From: Deefgea piscis
GTDB taxonomy: Bacteria > Pseudomonadota > Gammaproteobacteria > Burkholderiales > Chitinibacteraceae
NCBI RefSeq assembly: GCF_013284055.1
Contig: NZ_CP054143.1
Span: 558,001-622,000, forward strand
DNA: 64,000 bases
Reading direction: 5' to 3'
The notes below the pieces were generated by a model that saw only the letters and a list, made by a program, of their open reading frames with translations, had not been told where the DNA came from and searched no databases. Positions within the stretch are counted from its first letter, which is position 1; each line of letters begins with the position of its first letter. A program made the position numbers and the translations under genes. Of the stretch, positions 1 through 9,889 are shown piece by piece.

Positions 1-208
1 AATTAGGCTGGCGCATTTCCCGCATCATGATTTTGTCGGTTTCTGGCATTGCAGCCCAAGCATGCGCCTGATTGGTACAGGCTAAACCTTTACGAACCGG
101 CTCTTTACTTGCAGCGAGCTCCATACGTGCTAAATAACGACCACGAGACGCTTTACTGCGTTCAATAACACGTTGTGTTACTTCGACCAGACGAGGATGC
201 AATGTCAT
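1..208 (-). CDS. edd: 6-phosphogluconate dehydratase, N-terminal part (Entner-Doudoroff)
   Basis: The reverse strand from position 208 reads an open frame of 69 codons that runs off the left edge. The start ATG is preceded by a CAGGAG ribosome site. The residues follow the N-terminus of E. coli Edd closely: an RVIERSK segment, then RYLARME, then GLACTNQAHAWA. Edd is a cytosolic Fe-S dehydratase that turns 6-phosphogluconate into KDPG. It is divergent from zwf, whose product feeds it, and the two share a promoter region with two HexR-like palindromes. Only the first ~11% of the gene is visible, so integrity cannot be judged. Confidence 0.9.
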   Translation of the reverse strand, partial: MTLHPRLVEVTQRVIERSKASRGRYLARMELAASKEPVRKGLACTNQAHAWAAMPETDKIMMREMRQPN

Positions 209-266
209 ACGGAACTCCTGATAGGCTGAGGGATCAGCACTCAGCTAAAATGCTTATGAAATTTGG

Positions 267-281
267 CGTAGTTTTACTACA
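267..281. promoter_or_regulatory. candidate HexR operator (edd-proximal)
   Basis: A 15-base near-palindrome, CGTAGTTTTACTACA, lies 60 bases upstream of the edd start. It resembles the HexR consensus TGTAATnnnATTACA known from gammaproteobacteria. The hexR gene is 2.6 kb away in the same cluster, which supports local control of edd. The assignment is by motif only. Confidence 0.55.
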
Positions 282-434
282 ATCAGCGCGCTAGAGCAAC
301 CCAAAAAGTACGTCAGCCACTCGCGCTGCAATGCAACATTGGTGTTTAGTACCATGGACTTGACGCGCAAAATGGTAAAAATACCTATAAGGAAAAACTT
401 AAAAACTAAATTCGTTTGCACCGTCATTTAGGCA

Positions 435-449
435 TGTAGTAAGATTACA
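435..449. promoter_or_regulatory. candidate HexR operator (zwf-proximal)
   Basis: TGTAGTAAGATTACA is a near-palindrome matching the HexR consensus better than the edd-side copy. It lies just upstream of a possible zwf promoter (TTGTTA at 458-463, 18-base spacer, CATATT at 482-487) and 72 bases before the zwf start. A HexR dimer here would control zwf in response to KDPG, the family's known effector. The rest of the 209-520 gap shows no gene. Confidence 0.6.
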
Positions 450-520
450 AAGCTTACTTGTTAACCTGTATCATTTAGGTGCATATTAACCCCCCTTATT
501 ATCAGGAAGGATTTGCTGCA

Positions 521-1969
521 ATGAACCCGATCGACGCTTTCGACATGGTATTTTTTGGCGGCACTGGTGACTTAGCCTTGCGCAAGTTGCTGCCGGCACT
601 TTACCACCAACACCAAGACGGCAACCTTCCAAAAGATGGCCGGATTATTTGCTTAGGCCGCAGCCCTTCAGACACGGCCAGCTACACCGCTAAAGCGCAA
701 AGCAAAGCTAAAGAATTTTTAGGTAGCCACTATAACGAAGCCGATTGGGCTCAGTTCGCGGAACGCATCGAATACTTTAAAGTCGATGCCCATACCCTCA
801 GCGACTTCGAGATTTTAGCTGAAGCACTGAATATTTATCCAAATCGTAGCCGTGTATTCTACCTCTCAACTGCGCCAGATTTCTTTGCTCCGATTGCAAA
901 AAATTTAGCTGCAGTTGGTCTTAACAAAGGTAATTCACGTGTCGTACTTGAGAAGCCACTCGGCCACGACTTAGAATCTTCGAATAAAATCAACGACGAA
1001 GTCGGCGAATACTTCCAAGAACAGCAAATTTACCGCATTGACCATTACTTGGGTAAAGAGCCGGTTCTGAATTTAATTGCATTGCGTTTTGCCAACACTT
1101 TGCTTGAACCACTGTGGCGCCGCGAATGGATTCGCGACGTGCAAATCACCGTTACTGAACAAGTCGGCGTTGAAACCCGCGCTGATTTTTATGACAAAAC
1201 CGGTGCACTGCGCGATATGGTGCAAAACCATCTCTTGCAACTGCTCACGATTGTGGCGATGGAGCCGCCAGCATCCATTGATGCTGACGCAGTTCGTGAC
1301 GAAAAACTCAAAGTATTGCGCGCACTCAAACCACTGACGCCTGAAAACGTTCACAACAAAGTCGTACGCGGTCAGTATCGTGCCGGCGCTGTTGGCGGCA
1401 AAGCTGTTCCTGGCTATCAAGATGAGCCTGGCGTTCCGGCTGGTTCGAAAGCAGAAACCTTTGTGGCGTTAAAAGCCGAGATCGAAACTTGGCGCTGGGC
1501 TGGCGTGCCGTTCTTCTTGCGTACTGGTAAACGTTTGCAAGAACGTCTAGCTGAAATCGTGATTAATTTCCGTGCCGCGCCGACGTCGATTTTTGGCAAA
1601 AACATGCAAGCGAACCGCATGGTGATTCAATTACAACCGGATGAATCCGTTCGTCTCTACTTGTTGGCCAAAGAACCAGGTCGTGAACGTTTGCGCGAAG
1701 TGTATTTGGACTTGGATTTCAAAGAAACTTTCAGCACTCGCAGTCCAGAAGCGTATGAACGTTTGTTGATGGATGTCATCAAAGGCGATCTATCGCTGTT
1801 TGTACGTCGTGACGAACAACGTGCCGCATGGCGTTGGGTTGAGCCGATTATCGAGAGCTGGGAAAATAGTTCAGAAGGTCCGAAAACCTATACGGCCGGC
1901 ACTTGGGGCCCTGCAGCATCTTCTGCCCTGTTATCTCGCGATGGTTTGTGCTGGCACGAAGAATCTTGA
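521..1969 (+). CDS. zwf: glucose-6-phosphate 1-dehydrogenase
   Basis: 482 residues, usual for the family. It oxidises glucose-6-phosphate to 6-phosphogluconolactone with NAD(P)+ in the cytosol, the entry step to the Entner-Doudoroff and pentose phosphate routes. The nucleotide-binding loop GGTGDLA is at residues 13-19 and the substrate-site motif RIDHYLGKE at 172-180. The ATG at 521 is chosen because AGGAAGG lies 12 bases upstream and homologues begin near this point; an in-frame start at 479 would add 14 unlikely residues. It heads the zwf-pgl-hexR-pgi cluster and is divergent from edd. Confidence 0.97.
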   Translation: MNPIDAFDMVFFGGTGDLALRKLLPALYHQHQDGNLPKDGRIICLGRSPSDTASYTAKAQSKAKEFLGSHYNEADWAQFAERIEYFKVDAHTLSDFEILAEALNIYPNRSRVFYLSTAPDFFAPIAKNLAAVGLNKGNSRVVLEKPLGHDLESSNKINDEVGEYFQEQQIYRIDHYLGKEPVLNLIALRFANTLLEPLWRREWIRDVQITVTEQVGVETRADFYDKTGALRDMVQNHLLQLLTIVAMEPPASIDADAVRDEKLKVLRALKPLTPENVHNKVVRGQYRAGAVGGKAVPGYQDEPGVPAGSKAETFVALKAEIETWRWAGVPFFLRTGKRLQERLAEIVINFRAAPTSIFGKNMQANRMVIQLQPDESVRLYLLAKEPGRERLREVYLDLDFKETFSTRSPEAYERLLMDVIKGDLSLFVRRDEQRAAWRWVEPIIESWENSSEGPKTYTAGTWGPAASSALLSRDGLCWHEES

Positions 1970-1987
1970 TCTGCAACAAACCTTAAA

Positions 1988-2033
1988 GAGTTTCCCTAAT
2001 TTTTGACTGGATATGTCAAAATTGGGGAAACTC
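1988..2033 (+). repeat. strong hairpin between zwf and pgl
   Basis: The arms 1988-2007 and 2015-2033 are complementary over about 19 bases with one bulge and one G-U-compatible position, around a 7-base loop. No T-run follows, so it is probably not a simple terminator. A role in mRNA stability or partial attenuation between zwf and pgl is an inference. Confidence 0.7.
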
Positions 2034-2072
2034 CGTATTGCATTGCACAATTATAAATCTGGAGATCCACGC

Positions 2073-2771
2073 ATGACGTTGCAATGGCATGAGTTCACAA
2101 GTAAAGACGAACTCGACCTCAAACTCGCTCAATCCATTGCCCAACAACTCCAAGCGGCGATTACTGAGCGAGGCTCAGCGAGTCTGGCCGTATCAGGTGG
2201 CCGCACGCCAGCTGGCATGTTTAAAGCATTGCGAACCAGTGCGATTGATTGGTCAAAAGTGATCATCACCTTGGTTGATGAACGCTGGGTGCCGATCGAT
2301 CACGCCGATAGCAATGAACGCCTGACCCGCGAAAATCTATTGCAAGACAATGCGGCAGCAGCGCAGTTTATTTCTATGGTCAACGATGCCGCAACGCCAC
2401 ATGCAGGTCTAGCAGGTATTGAAGCGCAGCTTAAACAAATCAAAGCCCCTATTGATATACTGATCTTAGGTATGGGTGATGACGGTCATACTGCGTCTTT
2501 ATTCCCCAATGCCGCAGAGCTCGAAGCAGCCTGTGCATCCACAGACTGGGTCGCGGCAGTCACGCCGCCGGTTGCACCGCATTCGCGTATCACCCTCACT
2601 TTGCCAACGATTGCGAAAGCACGCAATCTCTACGTCCATATCACCGGTGAAGGCAAAAAAGAATTATTGCAACACGCCATGCAAGAACAAAAATCACTAA
2701 CCGAGCAATATCCAATTCGCCGTGTGCTCGATCAAAGCGAGCAGCCTGCTCAGGTTTATTGGACCGCTTAA
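2073..2771 (+). CDS. pgl: 6-phosphogluconolactonase
   Basis: 232 residues, DevB/Pgl type, which hydrolyses 6-phosphogluconolactone to 6-phosphogluconate in the cytosol. It shows the family blocks SGGRTPAG near residue 48, the VDERWVP motif, and ILGMGDDGHTASLFP in the second half. The ATG at 2073 has GGAG 9 bases upstream; an earlier in-frame ATG at 2013 lies inside the zwf-pgl hairpin and would add 20 residues absent from homologues. It works directly downstream of Zwf and upstream of Edd. Confidence 0.95.
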   Translation: MTLQWHEFTSKDELDLKLAQSIAQQLQAAITERGSASLAVSGGRTPAGMFKALRTSAIDWSKVIITLVDERWVPIDHADSNERLTRENLLQDNAAAAQFISMVNDAATPHAGLAGIEAQLKQIKAPIDILILGMGDDGHTASLFPNAAELEAACASTDWVAAVTPPVAPHSRITLTLPTIAKARNLYVHITGEGKKELLQHAMQEQKSLTEQYPIRRVLDQSEQPAQVYWTA

Positions 2772-2803
2772 GTGAACCGCTTTTCCTTTAACTTTTTTCT
2801 ATC

Positions 2804-2833
2804 AACGCCAAAGCAGTCATCCTGCTTGGCGTT
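2804..2833 (+). repeat. hairpin upstream of hexR
   Basis: AACGCCAAAGCAG and CTGCTTGGCGTT pair with a single bulge around a short loop. It lies between the pgl stop and the hexR start. No clear T-run follows, so it may be a weak terminator or an mRNA structure. Confidence 0.5.
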
Positions 2834-2860
2834 ATTGCGTTTGATTGAGGGCGCTAAATA

Positions 2861-3706
2861 ATGCTCGAACGAATCAAAGCAGTACTCGATACTTTATCTA
2901 AATCCGAACGTAAAGTAGCCGATTTAGTGCTGGCGCAACCCAATTTAGTCGCCAATGCGCCGATTGCACAAATTGCCGATCTGGCCGCCGTTTCTCAGCC
3001 TACCGTGATTCGCTTTTGCCGTTCACTCAATTGCTCAGGATTGCAAGATTTCAAACTACGCCTCACGCGCAGCTTGGTTTCTGGCGTGCCTTATGTGCAT
3101 TCGATGGTCTCAGCGGATGACTCGGCGCATGACTTGGCAAAAAAATTATTCGACAATAATATTTCTCATCTACTGCGTTGTCGGAATGAACTCGATACCG
3201 ATGTATTAGAAAAAGCCATCAAGATCTTATCTAACACCCCAAAAATTGAAGTTTGGGGCCAAGGCCAGTCGGGCGCGGTAGCGATTGATGCGCAAAATAA
3301 ATTCTTCCGCCTTGGCGTGCCAACGGTTGCGTATACCGACCCCCATATGCATGGCATGAGCGCATCGATGCTCAAACCGGGTGACGCGGTAATTGCGGTA
3401 TCCAATTCGGGCCGCACTTTAGATATGCTGCGCTCGGTCGAAATTGCGCGTGATTCTGGCGCCGATGTGATCGGCATTACCCATTCCAAATCGCCGATGG
3501 CCAAGCGCTGCAATATTTGTCTGTTTGCCGACACGATGGAAGATCCAGACCTTTACACGCCAATGATTACCCGCATCGTGCATTTGGTCATCATCGACGT
3601 ATTGGCCGTGGGTGTTGCACTCAAACGTGGCCCTGAGCTGATCGATCAGCTCGAGAAAATGAAACGCAATATGAAAGAAAAACGAGTTCGTGGACATGAG
3701 CACTAA
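2861..3706 (+). CDS. hexR: HexR-type transcriptional regulator (RpiR family)
   Basis: 281 residues. An RpiR helix-turn-helix domain fills roughly residues 1-80 ([21 protein letters not shown] is the recognition region, here in two overlapping parts), followed by a SIS sugar-isomerase-fold domain around 125-260 with [10 protein letters not shown] as the phosphosugar-binding loop. HexR proteins repress zwf, edd and related genes and release DNA on binding KDPG. The position among zwf, pgl and pgi, plus the two palindromes at 267 and 435, supports the name. The start has GAGGGCG upstream. It runs close to pgi, which starts 55 bases after its stop. Confidence 0.92.
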   Translation: MLERIKAVLDTLSKSERKVADLVLAQPNLVANAPIAQIADLAAVSQPTVIRFCRSLNCSGLQDFKLRLTRSLVSGVPYVHSMVSADDSAHDLAKKLFDNNISHLLRCRNELDTDVLEKAIKILSNTPKIEVWGQGQSGAVAIDAQNKFFRLGVPTVAYTDPHMHGMSASMLKPGDAVIAVSNSGRTLDMLRSVEIARDSGADVIGITHSKSPMAKRCNICLFADTMEDPDLYTPMITRIVHLVIIDVLAVGVALKRGPELIDQLEKMKRNMKEKRVRGHEH

Positions 3707-3761
3707 AAAAATTCGCCCTCACACGACAATACCTGCAAGCGATCAACAAGGAACGATCCCG

Positions 3762-5408
3762 ATGTCTAACCTAACCTCTTCTCCTGCTTGGCTGGCACTT
3801 GCTGAGCACTTTAAAGAAGTGTCACCGATGCATATGCGCGATTTATTTAATAATGATCCGCATCGATTTGAAAGGTTTTCGCTTGAATCGGGTGGTCTAT
3901 TTTTTGATTATTCAAAAAATAGAATTACCGAAAAAACCATGGCCTTACTCATGGACTTAGCGCGTCAATCGGGCTTGGTAGATCGCGTTGAAAAAATGTT
4001 TTCTGGTGAAAAAATCAACACCACCGAAAATCGTGCCGTACTCCATACCGCATTACGTAATTTAGACCGCACGCCGATCATGGTCGACGGCGAAGACGTG
4101 ATGCCTAAAGTGAATGCCGTGAAAGAACAAATCGGCGTGTTTTCCGACAAAGTTCGCTCAGGTGAATGGCAAGGTTACACCGGCAAACCGATTACTGACA
4201 TTGTGAACATCGGCATTGGTGGCTCTGATTTAGGCCCGCTGATGGTCTGCCAAGCACTCAAAGAATACGGTCACGCACGTTTAACAATGCACTTTGTTTC
4301 AACTGTAGATGGCGACCAAATTGTTTCAACGCTCAAGCAGCTCGACCCTGAAACCACGTTATTTATTGTTGCGTCAAAAACCTTTACCACCCAAGAAACC
4401 ATTACCAATGCGCGCACTGCCCGCAAATGGTTCTTGTCGAGCGCACTCGAAGAAAAACACATTGCTAAACACTTTGTTGCCGTTTCGACCAATAGCAAAG
4501 CCGTGGCTGAGTTTGGTATCGACATCAACAATATGTTTGAATTCTGGGATTGGGTTGGTGGTCGTTACAGCCTGTGGTCGGCGATTGGCCTGCCGATTGC
4601 GATCTTCTTAGGTAAACATAACTACCAAGATTTGCTGCATGGCGCATACACCATGGACCAACACTTCCGTGGCAAACCACTCGAGCAAAATCTACCGGTC
4701 ATTATGGGGATGCTTGGCATTTGGTATGCCAACTTCTTTGATGCCACTACGTATTTGATTTCGCCATACAACCAATGCTTGTCGCGCTTTCCAGCCTACT
4801 TGCAACAATTGGATATGGAATCAAACGGCAAATCGATTGACCTTGATGGCAATCGCGTTGATTACGCCACCGGCCCTGTGGTTTGGGGTGATGCGGGTAT
4901 TAACGGCCAGCACGCATATTATCAAATGCTGCATCAAGGTACCCAGCTACTGCCTATCGATTTTATTGCGACCATTGAGCATCCGGACATTCCAGAGCCA
5001 CACAGCACCATTTTGATGGCCAATGTGTTTGCCCAAACCGAAGCCTTTATGCGCGGTAAAAACGAAGCCGAAGTGCGAGCCGAACTCGACAAAGCTGGTA
5101 TTACTGGTGAAGCCCAAGAAAAACTCGTGCCACACAAGATTTTCAAAGGCAATCGCCCGACCAATACCATCTTGATGCAACGCCTGACCCCGCGCCGCTT
5201 AGGCGCATTGATTGCCCTGTACGAACATAAAGTATTTGTGCAAGGCACGGTATGGAATGTCAATTCCTACGATCAATGGGGCGTTGAGCTCGGCAAACAA
5301 TTGGCCAAGGCGATCGAGGCCGATCTAACTACCCCAGGTCTGACACATTCGCATGATGCATCGACCAATGGTTTAATCAATTACTACAAGCGGAACACCC
5401 CGCGCTAA
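3762..5408 (+). CDS. pgi: glucose-6-phosphate isomerase
   Basis: 548 residues, matching E. coli Pgi length. It interconverts glucose-6-phosphate and fructose-6-phosphate in the cytosol. The family signature DWVGGRYS is at residues 263-270, and the region GIGGSDLGP, which binds the phosphate, lies near residue 150. The ATG at 3762 is chosen over one at 3690 because AAGGAACG sits just upstream and the extra 24 residues are low-complexity and overlap hexR. It is probably co-transcribed with hexR. Confidence 0.96.
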   Translation: MSNLTSSPAWLALAEHFKEVSPMHMRDLFNNDPHRFERFSLESGGLFFDYSKNRITEKTMALLMDLARQSGLVDRVEKMFSGEKINTTENRAVLHTALRNLDRTPIMVDGEDVMPKVNAVKEQIGVFSDKVRSGEWQGYTGKPITDIVNIGIGGSDLGPLMVCQALKEYGHARLTMHFVSTVDGDQIVSTLKQLDPETTLFIVASKTFTTQETITNARTARKWFLSSALEEKHIAKHFVAVSTNSKAVAEFGIDINNMFEFWDWVGGRYSLWSAIGLPIAIFLGKHNYQDLLHGAYTMDQHFRGKPLEQNLPVIMGMLGIWYANFFDATTYLISPYNQCLSRFPAYLQQLDMESNGKSIDLDGNRVDYATGPVVWGDAGINGQHAYYQMLHQGTQLLPIDFIATIEHPDIPEPHSTILMANVFAQTEAFMRGKNEAEVRAELDKAGITGEAQEKLVPHKIFKGNRPTNTILMQRLTPRRLGALIALYEHKVFVQGTVWNVNSYDQWGVELGKQLAKAIEADLTTPGLTHSHDASTNGLINYYKRNTPR

Positions 5409-5416
5409 CCCAAAAG

Positions 5417-5433
5417 GGCGACTACTCGTCGCC
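5417..5433 (+). terminator. possible terminator after pgi
   Basis: GGCGAC and GTCGCC pair around a 5-base loop 8 bases after the pgi stop, followed by TGTTT. The T-run is poor, so termination may be partial. It separates the sugar-phosphate genes from the pyruvate dehydrogenase genes. Confidence 0.45.
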
Positions 5434-5501
5434 TGTTTACAAACAATATCCGAACCGATCATCGGATGTGTACCACAACACCACTCACAAGGTAGATACA
5501 A

Positions 5502-8162
5502 ATGGCAGAGCAACTCAATGACCATGATCCACAAGAAACTAAAGAATGGCGCGATGCTTTAGCAAGCGTGATTGAAACTGAGGGCGCTGAGCGTGCTCAT
5601 TTCTTAGTGGAACAATTGGTCGATCACGCCCGTCAAGACGGTGTCAATATTCCATACACCGCGACCACCGCTTATATCAATACCATTCCAGCGCATTTAC
5701 AAGCCAAACATCCAGGCAACGCGCATCTTGAAGAGCGTATTTTGTCGTACACCCGCTGGAATGCGGCGGCAATGGTGGTTAAAGCCAATCGTTTTGATGG
5801 TGATTTAGGTGGCCACGTTTCATCGTTTGCCTCTGCTGCTACTTTGTATGATGTGGGCTGGAATCACTTCTGGCACGCCGCAGACGAAAACCACGGTGGT
5901 GACTTGGTTTACGTCCAAGGTCATTCAGCACCTGGCGTTTACGCACGTGCTTTCCTTGAAGGCCGTATTTCTGAAGAACAACTGAATAAATTCCGTCAAG
6001 AAGTCGACGGTGGCGGTTTGTCGTCTTACCCACATCCTTGGTTGATGCCTGATTTCTGGCAATTCCCAACCGTATCAATGGGTCTAGGTCCATTGATGGC
6101 GATCTACCAAGCGCGCTTTATGAAATACCTCGATGATCGCGGCTTCACGCAAAAAGGCGATCGTCACGTATGGTGCTTCTGCGGTGATGGTGAAATGGAT
6201 GAGCCAGAATCACTCGGCGCGATTTCACTCGCAGGTCGTGAGCACCTCGACAATCTGATTTTTGTGATTAACTGCAACTTGCAACGTCTTGACGGCCCAG
6301 TTCGCGGTAATGGCAAAATCATCCAAGAACTCGAAGGCGACTTCCGTGGTTCTGGCTGGAATGTGATTAAAGTCGTTTGGGGCACAGGCTGGGATGCGTT
6401 GTTGGCACAAGACAAAAAAGGCTTGTTGCAAAAACGCATGATGGAAGTCGTTGACGGCGAATATCAAACCTACAAATCAAAAGATGGCGCTTATGTTCGT
6501 GCGCATTTCTTTGGTGCTTACCCAGAGTTGCTCGATCTGGTTTCTAGCATGTCGGATGACGACATCTGGCGCCTGACTCGCGGTGGTAATGATCTGTACA
6601 AAGTGTACGCAGGCTATAAAGCGGCCGTACAACACAAAGGTCAACCAACCCTATTGCTGGTTAAAACAGTAAAAGGTTTTGGTCTAGGTACCGCTGGCGA
6701 ATCACAAAACGTAGCTCACAACACGAAAAAATTAGCCAATGACGATTTATTGAACCTGCGTGATCGCTTCAATATTCCATTGACTGATGAACAAGCGGCA
6801 TCATGCACGTTCTACATGCCACCGGCCGATTCTCCAGAATTGAAATACATGCACGAGCGTCGCACTGCTTTAGGCGGCTTCTTGCCAAGCCGTAAGCCAG
6901 TTGACGAACCACTTGAAGTGCCAGGTTTAGATCTATTCAAAGGTCTACTTGAGTCTTCTGGTGATCGTGAAATGTCGACCACCATGGCTTTCGTGCGTAT
7001 TTTGACTGCCTTGGCCAAAGACAAGAAAATCGGTAATCGCGTTGTGCCTATCGTTCCGGATGAATCACGTACTTTTGGTATGGAAGGTTTGTTCCGTCAA
7101 CTCGGTATTTGGTCACACGTGGGCCAATTGTACGAGCCACAAGATGCTGACCAATTGATGTTCTACAAAGAGTCAAAAACCGGTCAAATCTTGCAAGAAG
7201 GGATTAACGAAGCTGGCGCGATGTCTGACTGGATCGCCGCATCAACTTCTTACGCCAACCACGGCGTAACCATGATTCCGTTCTACATCTACTACTCAAT
7301 GTTTGGTTTCCAACGTATCGGTGACTTGGCTTGGGCAGCTGGCGACTTGCGCGCACGCGGCTTCTTGATTGGCGGTACTGCGGGTCGTACCACATTGAAT
7401 GGCGAAGGCTTGCAGCATCAAGACGGCCACGGTCACTTGTTTGCTGAATTCATCCCAAGCTGCGTATCGTACGATCCAACGTTTGCCTATGAATTGGCTG
7501 TGATTGTACAAGACGGTATGCGCCGTATGTACCAAGACCAAGAGAACATCTATTACTACCTGTCAGTAATGAACGAAAACTACACCCAGCCGGCCATGCC
7601 AGCAGGTAGCGAGGCCGGCATTCTGAAGGGCATGTATATGTTCCAAGAAGGCCCGAAAGACGCCAAGCTCAAAGTGCAATTGATGGGTTCAGGCACAATC
7701 TTCCGTGAAGTGATCCAAGCTGCAGCATTACTTAAAGCTGATTTCGGTATCGAATCTGATATCTGGGCATGCCCAAGCTTTAACGAATTGCGCCGCAATG
7801 GTATGGCTGCTGAGCGTCACAATATGCTCAACCCAATGGGTGAACAAGCGGTGCCATACGTGACCGAATGCTTAACTGGTCGTCAAGGTCCTGTGATCGC
7901 TGCAACCGATTACAAACGCGCCTTTGCCGATCAAGTTCGCGAATATGTACCAGGTCGTTACGTGGTACTTGGCTGCGATGGTTTTGGCCGTTCTGACTCA
8001 CGCAAACAATTGCGTAAGTTCTTTGAAGTCGACAGCTTCTACGTTGCGGTTGCCGCAATTAAAGCTTTGGCTGACGAAGGCAAGATCGGTAAAGAGAAGG
8101 TACTTGAAGCCATGGAAAAATATGGCATCAACCCAGCGAAACCAGCCCCTTGGACAGTGTAA
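5502..8162 (+). CDS. aceE: pyruvate dehydrogenase E1 component, homodimeric type
   Basis: 886 residues, as in E. coli AceE. It decarboxylates pyruvate with thiamine diphosphate and passes the acetyl group to the lipoyl arms of AceF. The thiamine-binding motif starts at GDGEMDE, residues 228-234, and ends with the NCNLQRLDGP stretch about 30 residues later. The start has AAGG 10 bases upstream. The cluster aceE-aceF-lpdA encodes the full complex, fed by pyruvate from the Entner-Doudoroff route encoded next door. Confidence 0.97.
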   Translation: MAEQLNDHDPQETKEWRDALASVIETEGAERAHFLVEQLVDHARQDGVNIPYTATTAYINTIPAHLQAKHPGNAHLEERILSYTRWNAAAMVVKANRFDGDLGGHVSSFASAATLYDVGWNHFWHAADENHGGDLVYVQGHSAPGVYARAFLEGRISEEQLNKFRQEVDGGGLSSYPHPWLMPDFWQFPTVSMGLGPLMAIYQARFMKYLDDRGFTQKGDRHVWCFCGDGEMDEPESLGAISLAGREHLDNLIFVINCNLQRLDGPVRGNGKIIQELEGDFRGSGWNVIKVVWGTGWDALLAQDKKGLLQKRMMEVVDGEYQTYKSKDGAYVRAHFFGAYPELLDLVSSMSDDDIWRLTRGGNDLYKVYAGYKAAVQHKGQPTLLLVKTVKGFGLGTAGESQNVAHNTKKLANDDLLNLRDRFNIPLTDEQAASCTFYMPPADSPELKYMHERRTALGGFLPSRKPVDEPLEVPGLDLFKGLLESSGDREMSTTMAFVRILTALAKDKKIGNRVVPIVPDESRTFGMEGLFRQLGIWSHVGQLYEPQDADQLMFYKESKTGQILQEGINEAGAMSDWIAASTSYANHGVTMIPFYIYYSMFGFQRIGDLAWAAGDLRARGFLIGGTAGRTTLNGEGLQHQDGHGHLFAEFIPSCVSYDPTFAYELAVIVQDGMRRMYQDQENIYYYLSVMNENYTQPAMPAGSEAGILKGMYMFQEGPKDAKLKVQLMGSGTIFREVIQAAALLKADFGIESDIWACPSFNELRRNGMAAERHNMLNPMGEQAVPYVTECLTGRQGPVIAATDYKRAFADQVREYVPGRYVVLGCDGFGRSDSRKQLRKFFEVDSFYVAVAAIKALADEGKIGKEKVLEAMEKYGINPAKPAPWTV

Positions 8163-8171
8163 TCGAGTGAG

Positions 8172-8236
8172 TCGTTCTTGTTGGGTATAGCCCCAAGAAT
8201 CAAGAACGATCAGAGGGCGAGGCCTATACCTCGCCC
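8172..8236. repeat. two hairpins between aceE and aceF
   Basis: First hairpin: TCGTTCTTG at 8172-8180 with CAAGAACGA at 8201-8209, and an inner TTGGG/CCCAA pair. Second: GGGCGAGG at 8215-8222 with CCTCGCCC at 8229-8236 around a 6-base loop. Neither has a T-run. They may tune the E1:E2 ratio or stabilise mRNA ends (inference). Confidence 0.65.
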
Positions 8237-8264
8237 CTAACTCTCACCCACACAGGATTTGATG

Positions 8265-9881
8265 ATGAGCAATTTAATTGAAGTAAAAATTCCAGACATC
8301 GGCGGGCATGCTGGTGTTGATGTGATCGAAGTCTTCGTCAAAGTTGGCGACACGATCGAAAAAGAACAATCTTTAATCGCACTTGAAACCGATAAAGCGA
8401 CGATGGAAGTGCCATCAACGCACGCGGGTGTTATTAAAGAAATGAAAATCAAAGTCGGCGATAAAGCCTCTGAAGGCGACGTGGTATTGTTGCTCGAAGT
8501 CAGCGAAGCGGCGCCTGCGCCTGCAGCCGCTGCTGCGCCGGTTGCTGCCGTTGCTGCTGCGCCAGCCGCGGCTGCACCTGCGACTAGCGCGGGTGTCGTT
8601 GAAGTCAAAGTACCCGATATCGGCGGCCATGCTGGCGTTGACGTGATTGAAGTTTTCGTTAAAGTTGGCGATGTCATCGAAAAAGAGCAATCGCTAATCG
8701 CGCTTGAAACAGATAAAGCCACCATGGAAGTGCCATCAACGCACGCCGGCGTGGTGAAAGAAATCAAAATCCAAGTCGGCAGCAAAGCATCTGAAGGCGA
8801 TGTAATTTTATTGCTTGAAGTCGCCGCAACCGCGAGCGCACCCGCAGCCACAGTTGCCGTCGCAGCCCCTGTCGCAGCGCCAGCACCCGTTGCTGCAGCC
8901 CCTGCTGCCGTAGTGACTGCGGCACCAGCTGCAAGCACCGCTGTAAATGAAGTGACTTTTGGTAAAGCGCATGCGTCACCATCAGTGCGTAAATTCGCCC
9001 GTGAACTCGGTGTTGATTTAGGCAAAATCACCGGCAAAGGCCCGAAAGGCCGTATTTTGCATGAAGACGTGCAAAGCTTCGTTAAATCAGTCATGACCAG
9101 TGCAGTCGCTTCATCGCTGGCGGCACCAGCTGCTGGCTCAGGCATTGGTTTGGAATTGCTGCCTTGGCCAAAAGTGGACTTCGCCAAGTTCGGCCCGATC
9201 GAAAGCAAGCCATTGTCAAAAATCAAAAAGATTTCTGGCGCCAACTTGCATCGCAACTGGGTCGTGATCCCGCACGTTACGTTTAACGACGAGTGCGATA
9301 TCACCGAATTGGAAGACTTCCGCAAAACCATCGGTAAAGAATGGGAAAAAAGTGGCCTGAAACTCTCGCCGCTGGCTTTCATTATCAAAGCCGCTGCTGA
9401 AGCACTCAAAGCCTTCCCAGAAATGAATTCATCACTCGATGGCGATAATTTAATTCTGAAGCAGTATTACAACATCGGCTTTGCAGCTGATACGCCAAAT
9501 GGCTTGGTCGTACCGGTCATCAAAAACGTCGACCAAAAAGGCTTGAAACAAATCACTAAAGAATTGAGTGAATTGTCAGCTTTAGCGCGTGATGGCAAGC
9601 TCAAACCGACCGATATGCAAGGCGCGACATTCACTATCTCTAGTCTCGGCGGCATCGGTGGCACCAGCTTTACCCCAATCGTGAATGCACCTGAAGTGGC
9701 GATCTTGGGCGTATGCAAATCGCAAATCAAGCCAATTTGGAATGGTAAAGAATTTGCGCCACGCCTAATGTGCCCATTGTCGTTGTCATTCGATCACCGC
9801 GTAATCGACGGCGCGCAAGCCGGCCGTTTCACTGTGTTCTTGGGTAAATTGTTGTCGGATGTGCGTCGACTGGTGCTGTAA
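8265..9881 (+). CDS. aceF: pyruvate dehydrogenase E2, dihydrolipoyl acetyltransferase
   Basis: 538 residues. Two lipoyl domains with lipoylated lysines at about K44 and K151 (each in ETDKATMEV) are joined by Ala/Pro-rich linkers. A peripheral subunit-binding domain follows around residues 235-270, then the catalytic domain ending in SFDHRVIDGA, whose His and Asp are catalytic. It transfers acetyl groups to CoA as the core of the complex. TTG, ATG and ATG starts lie in a row at 8259, 8262 and 8265; the last gives MSNLIEV, parallel to the LpdA start MSNTIEL, and has an AGGA site 8 bases away. Confidence 0.96.
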   Translation: MSNLIEVKIPDIGGHAGVDVIEVFVKVGDTIEKEQSLIALETDKATMEVPSTHAGVIKEMKIKVGDKASEGDVVLLLEVSEAAPAPAAAAAPVAAVAAAPAAAAPATSAGVVEVKVPDIGGHAGVDVIEVFVKVGDVIEKEQSLIALETDKATMEVPSTHAGVVKEIKIQVGSKASEGDVILLLEVAATASAPAATVAVAAPVAAPAPVAAAPAAVVTAAPAASTAVNEVTFGKAHASPSVRKFARELGVDLGKITGKGPKGRILHEDVQSFVKSVMTSAVASSLAAPAAGSGIGLELLPWPKVDFAKFGPIESKPLSKIKKISGANLHRNWVVIPHVTFNDECDITELEDFRKTIGKEWEKSGLKLSPLAFIIKAAAEALKAFPEMNSSLDGDNLILKQYYNIGFAADTPNGLVVPVIKNVDQKGLKQITKELSELSALARDGKLKPTDMQGATFTISSLGGIGGTSFTPIVNAPEVAILGVCKSQIKPIWNGKEFAPRLMCPLSLSFDHRVIDGAQAGRFTVFLGKLLSDVRRLVL

Positions 9882-9889
9882 GCAGCTCC

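Noticed and set aside
8237-9409. 390-codon open frame on the minus strand over aceF
   Set aside because: It is the shadow of Ala/Pro-rich aceF coding sequence; its product is Ala/Thr/Ser-rich low complexity with no recognisable domain or ribosome site.
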